From Eubacteriales bacterium (lineage in GTDB: Bacteria; Bacillota; Clostridia; Oscillospirales; Oscillospiraceae), in contig JAUNQI010000003.1 of assembly GCA_030536255.1 (NCBI GenBank), positions 60,558-124,557 of the forward strand: a stretch of 64,000 bases of DNA. Direction: 5' to 3'. This document shows, piece after piece, positions 42,354 to 50,851 of this stretch. Both the position numbers and the translations under genes were made by a program. The notes under the pieces were generated by a model. It saw only the letters and a list, made by a program, of their open reading frames with translations, did not search any database and had not been told where the DNA came from. Numbering within the stretch: the first letter of the stretch is position 1; every line of letters begins with the position of its first letter.

Positions 42354-43523
42354 TTATACAGAAAATTCAACATCAAAAAACTTTTTCTTTAGTTCAATTC
42401 TTTCATGAATCAACTGATCATGAACAATCTCAGCAATATGAAAAGATGCATGTCCGTCCCCATATGGGTTTTCTTTTTTTTCGGCAACAGATCTGAACTC
42501 CGGTGAAAGTGCTTTCTCAACAGCAGCACAGATGGATGCCATATCCGGTTCACAGTCTATTACGCTCGAACCACGCATACGTCCTTTCTGCCGGTCTCCG
42601 ATGTTAATGGTCGGAATCCCTATGCTCGGTACCTCTGCCAGCCCACTGGAAGAGTTTCCTATTGCAAAGACCGCATGGCTTAATGCACTGAGATATCGTT
42701 TTGCCCCAAGAGAATCAAAAAGATATACATTTTCTGCTTCATCAGCTAGTTTTTCCAGCTTTGTGTTAATCACTCTGCCTTCCGCATCCGCATTTGCTTT
42801 CGTGCAGAGGAAAGTGATCTGAGGATAATTCAAAATTGCCTTAATAAGTTCATCCGTCTGCCTCTCAGCGGAATTAGCCTCCAAAGTCACCGGATGAAAA
42901 GTCAGAACAGCGTAATTCTTTTCCAAGCTGATTCCAAGGCTTTCCTCAAGCTCTGGTCTGGACAGCTTCGGCATATTTAAAGCATTTTCAGGGCCCATCG
43001 CTCCAACAATGAACACTCTTTCCGGAGATTCTCCCAGCTGGATCACCCTCCTGCGGAATTCTTCATTGGCTACAAAATGGACATTGGAAAGCTTTGTCAG
43101 CGCATGGCGAACGCCTTCGTCAATCGCGCCCTCCGTTGTCTCTCCTCCATACAAATGGAAAATTGGAATGCGGGCGTTCATTGCCGCGCACGCGACCGCC
43201 AGCGTTTCATATCTGTCTCCAAGCACAAGCAGCGCATCCGGCTGAAGCTCATCGAAGTAATCTGCAAAGCCTATAACAGCCAGTCCCATGGACTTTGAAA
43301 TGGCCGATGGAGTATCAGAGGAAAGCAGAATTGGGATTTTCCGATCAACGGGTATTCCGTCATTCTCGATTTCTTTCACTGTCATTCCGAACTCCGGAGA
43401 AAGATGAGCTCCCGTCACTGCAACACGAACATCCAGATCTTCAAATCCGAGCAATTTCCTGATTATCGGTGCAAGGAGACCGTAATCTGCTCTCGTTGCT
43501 GTTAATACACAGATCTTTTTCAC
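42354..43523 (-). CDS. neuC: UDP-N-acetylglucosamine 2-epimerase, hydrolysing (NeuC/LegG-like)
   Basis: Hydrolyses a UDP-HexNAc derivative with 2-epimerisation to give free N-acetylmannosamine or its 6-deoxy diamino analogue. The 389-aa GT-B-fold protein has CVLTATRADYGLLAPIIRKL, LVLGDRYETLAVACAAM, PIFHLYGGETTEGAIDEGVRHALTKLSN and GNSSSGLAEVPSIGIPTINI, all characteristic of NeuC/LegG. The start is GTG after AAGGATTAAG. Whether the substrate is UDP-GlcNAc or the diacetamido sugar is not visible. Gap to the ATP-grasp gene upstream is 19 bases. Confidence 0.92.
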   Translation of the reverse strand: MKKICVLTATRADYGLLAPIIRKLLGFEDLDVRVAVTGAHLSPEFGMTVKEIENDGIPVDRKIPILLSSDTPSAISKSMGLAVIGFADYFDELQPDALLVLGDRYETLAVACAAMNARIPIFHLYGGETTEGAIDEGVRHALTKLSNVHFVANEEFRRRVIQLGESPERVFIVGAMGPENALNMPKLSRPELEESLGISLEKNYAVLTFHPVTLEANSAERQTDELIKAILNYPQITFLCTKANADAEGRVINTKLEKLADEAENVYLFDSLGAKRYLSALSHAVFAIGNSSSGLAEVPSIGIPTINIGDRQKGRMRGSSVIDCEPDMASICAAVEKALSPEFRSVAEKKENPYGDGHASFHIAEIVHDQLIHERIELKKKFFDVEFSV

Positions 43524-43542
43524 TGTACTTAATCCTTATTTC

Positions 43543-44829
43543 TTACTTCAGAAGTTCTTCTGGGACATTATTTTTAATCAGATTATTTCCGTTTTCATCC
43601 AGAACAACAAGTGTTTTCTGAATCTTGTCCATCAACTTGTATATATCCCGCTCATTATCCGCAGACAGACCGATCTTTGCAAAATTCTGGGCAGTCGATC
43701 CATCATCAGGAACTCTGTCTCCGATATTTTTAATCTGAACCAGCCAGTCGACTCCCTCCATCTCACAGACCTTGTCTATATTCTGAACCTCTTTAATTGT
43801 TCCGGGCCAGGCCTGCAGATTCTGGCATGCATAATGACGTTTATAATTCACATCGATCTTTCCGGCAAAATCGTATCTGTCATATTTCCCGGTAATCGCC
43901 TGATCAATCATCATCTCAAGCAAATCAACTCCACTCTCTGCCTTTACGAATTTATAGAAATGAGTTCCTCCCCAACGGTACTGCGTTTCAATCAGATAGA
44001 GCTTTCCTTCACTGATCATTCCATCAAAGGAAATGATACCGTTATGGATCCCGAGGCCGTGGATCATATCCGTAATCGGCTTCATTACCTGACTTTCAAT
44101 GACATCAATATGCTTTGAAGGGTACATATATGATATGGCAAGGGGTACCTCGCTCTCCGATGTACGCACAATGCACCTGTCCATAGCGGCACAAAGATAT
44201 ACATTGTCATTCTGAACACAGATGTCAAAAACGACAAGATTTCCGTTGCGAAGATATTTTTCCACGACCACTTTTCTTGCTTCTGACGGAGCAAGTGCTT
44301 TTTCATACGCTTCCCATACTCCCTCCGGAGAGTGAAGGACCGTCATTCCTCTCGTCCCGCCGCTGTCGATTGGCTTGAAGATAACAGGATATTCAAACTT
44401 TGCGATATCCTCTTCCGTCAGATCCCCTCCTACATAAAACTCAGGAGTAACAGGGACGCCGTATTTACGGCATGTAACTTTAAAGTCATATTTAAACACA
44501 AGAGCATCCAGCTGTTCTTTTGTTGCGAAGAAAGGAAGACCCAGTTTTTCCGTTGCAGCCTGTGTATGGAACAGATTCATATCATTCCAAGATGTAAAGA
44601 GACCGTCAACTTTCTGCTCTCTTGCAAAATCAACAATCTCATCAACAACATACGTATCAACATCCGCTGCAAGATCGGCATACTGCTTCGCCATTGCATT
44701 GGGGTTATTATTAATTACTATCGTAAACAGGCCCATTTCCTGAGCTTTTTTTATCGACGGCTCAAAATGTCCGGACGCACCGACGAACAGCAGCTTCTTC
44801 CCGTAATATTCACCTTTTGGATTAATCAT
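43543..44829 (-). CDS. ATP-grasp ligase (second of two paralogues)
   Basis: A 428-aa protein of the same length and layout as the one at 39.1-40.4 kb. Motifs: KLLFVGASGHFEPSIKKAQE, INNNPNAMAKQYADL, FEYPVIFKPIDSGGTRGM and KVVVEKYLRNGNLVVFDI. A biotin-carboxylase-like ATP site is implied, with metal-binding acidic residues near LIETQYRWGGTHF. ATGA overlap with neuA. Together the paralogues could ligate two different carboxylates, or act as a pair on an amino-acyl or glyceroyl group. The product has not been established. Confidence 0.8.
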   Translation of the reverse strand: MINPKGEYYGKKLLFVGASGHFEPSIKKAQEMGLFTIVINNNPNAMAKQYADLAADVDTYVVDEIVDFAREQKVDGLFTSWNDMNLFHTQAATEKLGLPFFATKEQLDALVFKYDFKVTCRKYGVPVTPEFYVGGDLTEEDIAKFEYPVIFKPIDSGGTRGMTVLHSPEGVWEAYEKALAPSEARKVVVEKYLRNGNLVVFDICVQNDNVYLCAAMDRCIVRTSESEVPLAISYMYPSKHIDVIESQVMKPITDMIHGLGIHNGIISFDGMISEGKLYLIETQYRWGGTHFYKFVKAESGVDLLEMMIDQAITGKYDRYDFAGKIDVNYKRHYACQNLQAWPGTIKEVQNIDKVCEMEGVDWLVQIKNIGDRVPDDGSTAQNFAKIGLSADNERDIYKLMDKIQKTLVVLDENGNNLIKNNVPEELLK

Positions 44830-45530
44830 AATGTTCTATTCCTCTGCTTTATATAATACTCTACTATACCGATATCATCTTCACTATCAATATCAATACT
44901 CTTCTTCCTGTCCATAAACAGTGCATAACAGTTATCATCATAGATATGATTGTCATCTTCGAGCATAATACGTGCTACATCCATAAGATATATCGCACCA
45001 TTTACCCTGTAAAACTGCTTCAGATCCTGTCTGGTTACCCATGAAAGTTCTCTGGTTCCAAAACCAGCCATATTTCCGTCTTTTGGAATATTATCGCACC
45101 ATAGGGGAGAATGATCTACTTCGCATACACTGATTATTGAAGTAGCTTTTTTATCCTGCTTCAATTCAAACGCTTCTAAAATATCAGCGGCCGTTCGGAG
45201 TGGTGTTGTCGGCTGCAGCAGCATAACCGTTTCAAAACAATAACCAAGCTGCCGGTATTTTTTAATTGCCTCTCTGACAGCATCCCATGTGGATGCTGTA
45301 TCAGTAGCAAGTTCTTCGGATCTTAAAAAAGGGACATCTGCTCCATACTCTCTGGAAATCTCAGCATATTGTTCTGAATCTGTGGAAACATGAACAACAT
45401 CAAACATTCCGGATTCTACTGCTGCTTCTATTGAATATGCAATCAGTGGCTTTCCTTCTATAATTCGTATATTTTTATTGGGTAAGCCCTTGGACCCACT
45501 TCTTGCCGGGATGATAGCAATATTCTTCAT
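44826..45530 (-). CDS. neuA: Acylneuraminate/nonulosonate cytidylyltransferase (NeuA/LegF-like)
   Basis: Activates a nonulosonic acid as its CMP glycoside. The 234-aa protein has IIPARSGSKGLPNKNIRII (the PARSGSKGLxxKN signature), VHVSTDSEQYAEISREYGA, LLQPTTPLRTAADI and YRVNGAIYLMD. ATG 45530 overlaps the upstream stop as ATGA; a TTG two codons earlier is a poorer choice. Together with NeuB and NeuC in the same operon the presence of a nonulosonic acid is well supported. Confidence 0.92.
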   Translation of the reverse strand: MKNIAIIPARSGSKGLPNKNIRIIEGKPLIAYSIEAAVESGMFDVVHVSTDSEQYAEISREYGADVPFLRSEELATDTASTWDAVREAIKKYRQLGYCFETVMLLQPTTPLRTAADILEAFELKQDKKATSIISVCEVDHSPLWCDNIPKDGNMAGFGTRELSWVTRQDLKQFYRVNGAIYLMDVARIMLEDDNHIYDDNCYALFMDRKKSIDIDSEDDIGIVEYYIKQRNRTL

Positions 45531-46564
45531 TTGCAAAATCTCTCTCTCATTTTTTCTAATTCCGGGATTTGTCCCATGTCAAGCCATTCACTTTCATTCA
45601 CAGGGTAAACTGCAGTCCTTCGGCCTTTTTCTTTCTGTCCCAATATTATTTCAGGGAAAGTAATCGGAACATCATCCGGAATATCTTCCAGAACTTCCGG
45701 TTCAACAATATACATTCCGGTATTCGTAAGGAATGAAAGCTCCGGTTTCTCTCTCATCTTCTCTATCTGCCCGTTCATTCCCATATCTACAACACCATAC
45801 GGAATCGAGAGATTTTTCCAAGCACAGACCATAGTAATGATATTACCGCTTTCCTTATGGAACCGAATCATGCTTTCATAGTCTGACTGAAGCAAAATAT
45901 CACAATTGGTAAAAATGAAAGTCTGATCCTGCTTACCTTTGAGAAGGCTGAGTCCCCCTCCTGTTCCGAGTGGTTTTTCTTCATCATACCAACTAATGGA
46001 GTATTGATTCTCGCTCTCCCGAAAATATGTTTTAATCAGCTCTTTTTTATAATTCACTATTACGCTGAATTCATTACATCCATACTTTTTGAATCTCTGC
46101 ATAATATGCTCAATAATCGGAAGATCTCCGATAGGAATCAGAGGCTTCGGCAAAACCCTCGTAAATGGATCCAGCCGGGTTCCTTTTCCGCCTGCATTGA
46201 TAACTACGGGGATACCAAGCTGTGGTACAGCCTTTTCCCTGCGCATTTCATCTCCAACATAGATATCAATGATATATCCGTTCTTATCTACAAGAGGAAT
46301 TGCAATGAAATCTGTTCTGTCATAAAGTTCGGCTGCATGGCAGACATCATATGCAACACGAGGGTTGTGATTTGCAGCTCGTTCCGCAAGATCCTCGATC
46401 TTTCCTCCATTGAATAGATATCTTCGTATATCCCCGTCGGTGAGCGTCCCCAGCAGTTTCCCTCTGTCAGAAATAAACAGTATATGCAGATCATTCCGAT
46501 CAATAATACGCATGGCATCACATACGGAAGCTTCACAGTTTATTATGGTTTCACTGTAATTCAT
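45527..46564 (-). CDS. CBS-domain sugar nucleotidyltransferase (PtmE-like)
   Basis: Residues 1 to about 115 form a pair of CBS repeats (FISDRGKLLGTLTDGDIRRY, IPLVDKNGYIIDIYVGDEMR) that bind adenine nucleotides. Residues about 118-345 are a nucleotidyltransferase: VINAGGKGTRLDPFTRVLPK, LPIIEHIMQRFKKYGC and TNCDILLQSDY. Campylobacter PtmE, a glucosamine-1-phosphate guanylyltransferase opening the legionaminic route through GDP sugars, has this architecture. ATG 46564 lies just after the stop of the upstream gene; longer readings overlap that gene. Guanylyl or uridylyl specificity is not shown. Confidence 0.82.
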   Translation of the reverse strand: MNYSETIINCEASVCDAMRIIDRNDLHILFISDRGKLLGTLTDGDIRRYLFNGGKIEDLAERAANHNPRVAYDVCHAAELYDRTDFIAIPLVDKNGYIIDIYVGDEMRREKAVPQLGIPVVINAGGKGTRLDPFTRVLPKPLIPIGDLPIIEHIMQRFKKYGCNEFSVIVNYKKELIKTYFRESENQYSISWYDEEKPLGTGGGLSLLKGKQDQTFIFTNCDILLQSDYESMIRFHKESGNIITMVCAWKNLSIPYGVVDMGMNGQIEKMREKPELSFLTNTGMYIVEPEVLEDIPDDVPITFPEIILGQKEKGRRTAVYPVNESEWLDMGQIPELEKMRERFCK

Positions 46565-46568
46565 ATCA

Positions 46569-48710
46569 TCACCCATTGATTTCCCAAACATTTATGGTAT
46601 CTGAAGAATATACTTTTGTACATCCCATTCCGTTAAAGTATGGCGTTATCCATTTCGTTTGAATAATATAATCTGCTCCATTGTTTTTTGCTTTTAGAAT
46701 ATCTCCATACGAATTTGCATAAATCATTCGTGTTGTTTCTCTCTGGCTGTCTCTCTGTTCAATATTTGCCCCGTAAAAATAACGGTCACCCTCAAGATAC
46801 ATCTGTCTTTCGGAGAAAGTTCCATAATACATATAGTTGTCAAGATTACAGATAACTGCTCTGTCAGAAACCAGAATGCTGTCAGACGAAGTATTATCTC
46901 TTATCCATTTTAAAGCTTCATAATCTGAAAGCTGAAGACTGTATGACGCTGGTTCATCACTTTGGTCCGGATGATATCTGATCGAGTTTGCATTAAAAAA
47001 TCCCTTCCATCCGGCTTCAAGAGCACCTCCCGGGCCCATAAACAGCATAATCTGCATAAGCAAAAGACCGCTGGCTATACCTGCCGTCAGATTACGCTTA
47101 TCTGGATCTGCATGAGCCAGATAAACCTTCATATGCCGTATTCCAAACATCAGGCCCGGAATATAGGAGGTAAGCGTATAATATAATTGGCTTACTCCTT
47201 CCTGAGCGTTGAACAGTCCCATAAACAATCCTGCGCCCAAGGTCAGAATCAGGGTAAGATCTATATAATCAAATGTTCTTCTTTTTATGACATCTGCAAT
47301 TCCATGAACAAAAAGGAAAAGAATCAAAGGATTTATCAGGATGACAAGCTTTCCCATCTGAAAAATATACAGGAAAGCTGTTTTCATGATTCCTGAAACT
47401 CCCGAGCGGTTCAAAGCTACCTCTTCATAGGAAGAAAACAACGGAGTCGCACGAAGTGTGGCGACATGAGAAAATCCTCCCGCATTAACTCTGCTTTCAG
47501 CTCCGTTGAAAACTCCAACACATACGATCATTACCGCTGCAAAACACAAAAGAGCAGCTAAACCATTTCTCAGCGCTTTTCCTGTCTCTTTTTTGAAAAG
47601 CCAGCGGATACACAGCAGTCCCGCAAAAACCAGAAATATCAGTGCAACCGGAGCCTTATGCCCGGAACACATAAGAATACTCAGCGCTGATGCTACAGCA
47701 GTCTTTCCATTTTCAGCAACCGGGACAAAAACAGCATCAGCCGGAAGGGTTCCATCTTCCCTTTTCCGGCGAATTATTTCCGTATTAATTGAATCTCTTA
47801 TCGGATTACTCTGTTTCAGCAGAAACGCAAGAAAATATGCCCCGAAAGCGAACCCAAGATCAAATCCGAACGGCAGTGTTAGAATATGAGCAACATAATT
47901 CGCTATCGTATAGTTTTCAAATCCTGTTGAAAACAGCAGCGCCGCCGTGAAAAAGATCCTCTTTTTTCTTTCGGGGAAAAAAGATCTTGCCAGTTCATAA
48001 AACCCGCCAAAAACAATCAGACACTTCCCAAGAGGATACAGAGAATAAGACAATGAGAAACAGTCTATTCCTGTAACCATATTTGCAAAAGCAACATAAA
48101 CGCTGGCAAAATAATGATAAAACAGCGTTGAGCCGCTCATTCTCAGTTCCTGCGGTGGGAACTGCTTTGTGAGCGCAATAGAATTCTCAACCCAGTACAG
48201 TGCGTCCGCATGATAGTTGATATCGGGCTTTGACGATCCCGGAAGCGGATAATTTCCACCATACGCAAGGAACGTTAAAACCAAAAAAGAAATGAATACA
48301 ACCGCAAACGGAGCATCTGCCCCTTCCGGCTTCAAAAGATCAATATCCGCCTTTTTTCGCGCAATTACAATAATTCCGCACAACGTCAGAACTGCCTGAA
48401 CGGATAAAACACTTATTTTGTTCAAGCCTAAAAAGGCTGCCGGAAAATAAGCCAGAACAACAAGCGCATATCCGAAAGCATATGACATACAAAAAAAGCT
48501 GATGACACTGTTTCGCCCACTGCCCATAAGGATCAAATAAAGAGCAACTCCCGGAACGAATATCCCAAGCGTCTGAAACAGTGCAAATACTACTGTTAGT
48601 CTTACAGGGACTCCATAGAACGCCGCTCCAAGTGACACAAAAAACGACAGAAATGCGAATAACGCCAGATAGAGTATTATGTTTTTTTTCTCTTTGCAGA
48701 CGGATCCCAT
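46569..48710 (-). CDS. Large multi-pass membrane protein, GT-C-like
   Basis: A 713-aa protein with about 14 hydrophobic helices and an extracytoplasmic C-terminus (ALKWIRDNTSSDSILVSDRA, then DGYFYGA-like turn and NVWEING at the end). The W-I-R-x-N-T start of that domain is common in GT-C-type and related uncharacterised glycosyltransferases. A polyprenyl-sugar donor is likely, but no catalytic residue can be assigned with confidence. ATG 48710 overlaps the preceding stop (TGATG), with GGGAGAG as the site; a longer reading in the other frame of the neighbour is not needed. Confidence 0.6.
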   Translation of the reverse strand: MGSVCKEKKNIILYLALFAFLSFFVSLGAAFYGVPVRLTVVFALFQTLGIFVPGVALYLILMGSGRNSVISFFCMSYAFGYALVVLAYFPAAFLGLNKISVLSVQAVLTLCGIIVIARKKADIDLLKPEGADAPFAVVFISFLVLTFLAYGGNYPLPGSSKPDINYHADALYWVENSIALTKQFPPQELRMSGSTLFYHYFASVYVAFANMVTGIDCFSLSYSLYPLGKCLIVFGGFYELARSFFPERKKRIFFTAALLFSTGFENYTIANYVAHILTLPFGFDLGFAFGAYFLAFLLKQSNPIRDSINTEIIRRKREDGTLPADAVFVPVAENGKTAVASALSILMCSGHKAPVALIFLVFAGLLCIRWLFKKETGKALRNGLAALLCFAAVMIVCVGVFNGAESRVNAGGFSHVATLRATPLFSSYEEVALNRSGVSGIMKTAFLYIFQMGKLVILINPLILFLFVHGIADVIKRRTFDYIDLTLILTLGAGLFMGLFNAQEGVSQLYYTLTSYIPGLMFGIRHMKVYLAHADPDKRNLTAGIASGLLLMQIMLFMGPGGALEAGWKGFFNANSIRYHPDQSDEPASYSLQLSDYEALKWIRDNTSSDSILVSDRAVICNLDNYMYYGTFSERQMYLEGDRYFYGANIEQRDSQRETTRMIYANSYGDILKAKNNGADYIIQTKWITPYFNGMGCTKVYSSDTINVWEING

Positions 48711-49825
48711 CAGCTCTCCCACACAGGATCTTTCAGCACCCATTCTCCCGTGTCGTCTTTTTCAAAAATATCTCTGTTATAAAATGAATCTACTATTTTC
48801 CAGAATTCGGTTTCGGTGTATCCGCAAAACTCGCAAAAATCTCTGACACAGAGAGGATCAAGCTTGCTGTCGTGATCTCTGACAAGCTTCACTGCCTCTT
48901 CTCTGCTCATATAGCCGTACCTTACAAATCTGGAAGCATAGTCCGTTGCTCCCTGATGCCCGAATTTTGGATATTTCAGCCACGGATGGACAAGATATGC
49001 CCTTGAATCTACCTGATCAAAGTTCTCAACACACTGAGTTCTGTCCCATTCATGAGTCAGATCATGGAATCCGCGTTTTTTTGCAAATACAGCATTTGCA
49101 ACACTGTTCCAGGGAACAAAATATGACAAATAGATCGGATCAAGAGAATCCAGAACAGCCTGTTTCGGAGCACGCGTAAGGTACAGATCTTTCACACATA
49201 CTCCAGCATTTTCTATCAGTTCCTGCTCATCGATTCCTGAAGCTACTCCGTTATTCAGCTGCTCACGGGCAGAATAAGTCTCTTTTCTGTCTGAACCACC
49301 ATATTCATAGCTCACGTTCTCGCCGTAAACAAGCAGAGGGGTATTAAACTTTGCAGCCATGAGCAACGGATAAGTATATATCAGTCTGTCAACATACCAT
49401 GTCGGTTTCCCGTACCGCTCAAACATGTACCGCATCAGCTTCTTCTGAGCCTTAATATCCGGCTTCATGCTGATAATCGGACAACCGAATTCTTCAGAAA
49501 TATTGCGTATATTATGTTTTCCCGCTTCTGTCATCGGAAAATTATCCTCAACAGAAAACAGGATTGGATTCATATGCATTACTTCCTTCATCATATGAAC
49601 CTGGAAATGTGAATCCTTTCCGCCGGAAACAGCAATGGCACAGTCATATCCATCACCGTTCATTCCGCGGTATTTATCACACAGGGCTTTGAACTCTTCA
49701 AATCTGGCCTCCCAGTCAATATCCTTTCTATGTTCATATGACTGACAGCCTGAGCAAATTCCGTTCTCGTCAAATTTTATACCGGGTCTTGTATCCGGCA
49801 TCACACATTTTTTACAGTACCTCAT
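48710..49825 (-). CDS. N-acetyl sugar amidotransferase (WbpG/PseA family)
   Basis: ATP-pyrophosphatase-fold enzyme that converts an N-acetyl group of a sugar to an acetamidino group. The 371-aa protein starts MRYCKKCVMPDTRPGIKFDE with C-x-x-C, followed by CSGC, the PP-loop CAIAVSGGKDSHFQVHMM and YGENVSYEYGGSDRKETY. A further Cys pair occurs at CEFCGY. This matches WbpG, PseA and the Campylobacter PtmG-like protein, which act on nonulosonic acids or their precursors. Ammonia-supplying HisH/HisF-like partners, usual for WbpG, are not in the window. ATG follows AAAGGAGC. Confidence 0.92.
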   Translation of the reverse strand: MRYCKKCVMPDTRPGIKFDENGICSGCQSYEHRKDIDWEARFEEFKALCDKYRGMNGDGYDCAIAVSGGKDSHFQVHMMKEVMHMNPILFSVEDNFPMTEAGKHNIRNISEEFGCPIISMKPDIKAQKKLMRYMFERYGKPTWYVDRLIYTYPLLMAAKFNTPLLVYGENVSYEYGGSDRKETYSAREQLNNGVASGIDEQELIENAGVCVKDLYLTRAPKQAVLDSLDPIYLSYFVPWNSVANAVFAKKRGFHDLTHEWDRTQCVENFDQVDSRAYLVHPWLKYPKFGHQGATDYASRFVRYGYMSREEAVKLVRDHDSKLDPLCVRDFCEFCGYTETEFWKIVDSFYNRDIFEKDDTGEWVLKDPVWES

Positions 49826-49858
49826 AACTGCTCCTTTAACGCCGTAAGGGCTTTTATT

Positions 49859-50839
49859 TTACAGATTATATACTTCCGGTTTATACCGATATAGGTTATT
49901 ACGCAGAAATTCAATTGTTTCGGCTATTCCCTGTTCAAAAGAATACTGCTGTTTCCAGTCTGTAAGCCGCATGATTTTTTCATTGCAGCCAAGAAGCCTG
50001 TTCACTTCACTCTTTTCAGGGCGCATGCGCTGCTCATCACAGACAATTCTGGCTTTTGGATTAATCTGCCGGATCAGCTCTTCTGCAAGCTCCCCAATGG
50101 AAATCTCTTTCTGGGTCGAGATATTAATTTCCTGTCCTATCGTCTTTTCGGACCGGAAAATCTGATAGAAACCGTTTGCTGTATCCTTAACGTAATTAAA
50201 ATCTCTCGTAGGTGTAAGCGAACCGAGCTTTATTTCCTCGACTCCTGAGAGGAGCTGTGTGATAATCGTCGGAATCACAGCTCTGGCCGACTGGCGCGGT
50301 CCAAAGGTATTAAACGGTCTTACGATCGATACCGGAAGATCAAACGATCTGTAAAACGATTCCGCCAGTCTGTCTGCTCCGATTTTAGTTGCAGAATACG
50401 GTGACTGTCCCTGATAAGGATGCTTTTCATCTATCGGAACATACTGTGCTGTTCCATAGACCTCAGATGTAGAGGTAACAAGAACTCTTTGCGTCTCAAG
50501 GTCTCTTGCCGCCTGAAGTACATTAAGTGTACCTTTTATATTCGTATCAACATATGTTTCCGGAGAATGATAACTGAACGGAATCGCAATCAGCGCTGCA
50601 AGGTGAAATACTGCGTCACAGCCTTCCATTGCATCTCTAACCCCATTGGGGTCTCTGATATCACCGGAAAAGACGTCAATTTCCTTTTTTATATTTCCGG
50701 AAAGTGTATCGAGCCATCCCCATGTATTAAATGAATTATAATGAACAAACGCCCGAACGTTTAATCCTTGTTCGACAAGGAGTTCCGTAAGATGACTCCC
50801 TATAAATCCGCCGGCTCCGGTTACCAATACTTTTCCCAT
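49859..50839 (-). CDS. legB: NAD-dependent 4,6-dehydratase, LegB type
   Basis: Converts an NDP-GlcNAc to the 4-keto-6-deoxy sugar, first step to legionaminic acid. The 326-aa SDR has KVLVTGAGGFIGSHLTELL, then AFVHYNSFNTWGWLDTLSG, the IAIPFSYHSPETYVDTNIKG segment, TSTSEVYGTAQYVPIDEKH with YSATK (Y-x-x-x-K), RPFNTFGPRQSARAVIPT and LGSLTPTRDFNYVKDTANGF. I recognise these as very characteristic of LegB. No LegC-type PLP aminotransferase or LegH acetyltransferase is found in the window. ATG follows AAAGGAT. Confidence 0.9.
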   Translation of the reverse strand: MGKVLVTGAGGFIGSHLTELLVEQGLNVRAFVHYNSFNTWGWLDTLSGNIKKEIDVFSGDIRDPNGVRDAMEGCDAVFHLAALIAIPFSYHSPETYVDTNIKGTLNVLQAARDLETQRVLVTSTSEVYGTAQYVPIDEKHPYQGQSPYSATKIGADRLAESFYRSFDLPVSIVRPFNTFGPRQSARAVIPTIITQLLSGVEEIKLGSLTPTRDFNYVKDTANGFYQIFRSEKTIGQEINISTQKEISIGELAEELIRQINPKARIVCDEQRMRPEKSEVNRLLGCNEKIMRLTDWKQQYSFEQGIAETIEFLRNNLYRYKPEVYNL

Positions 50840-50851
50840 AAAATCTATCCT

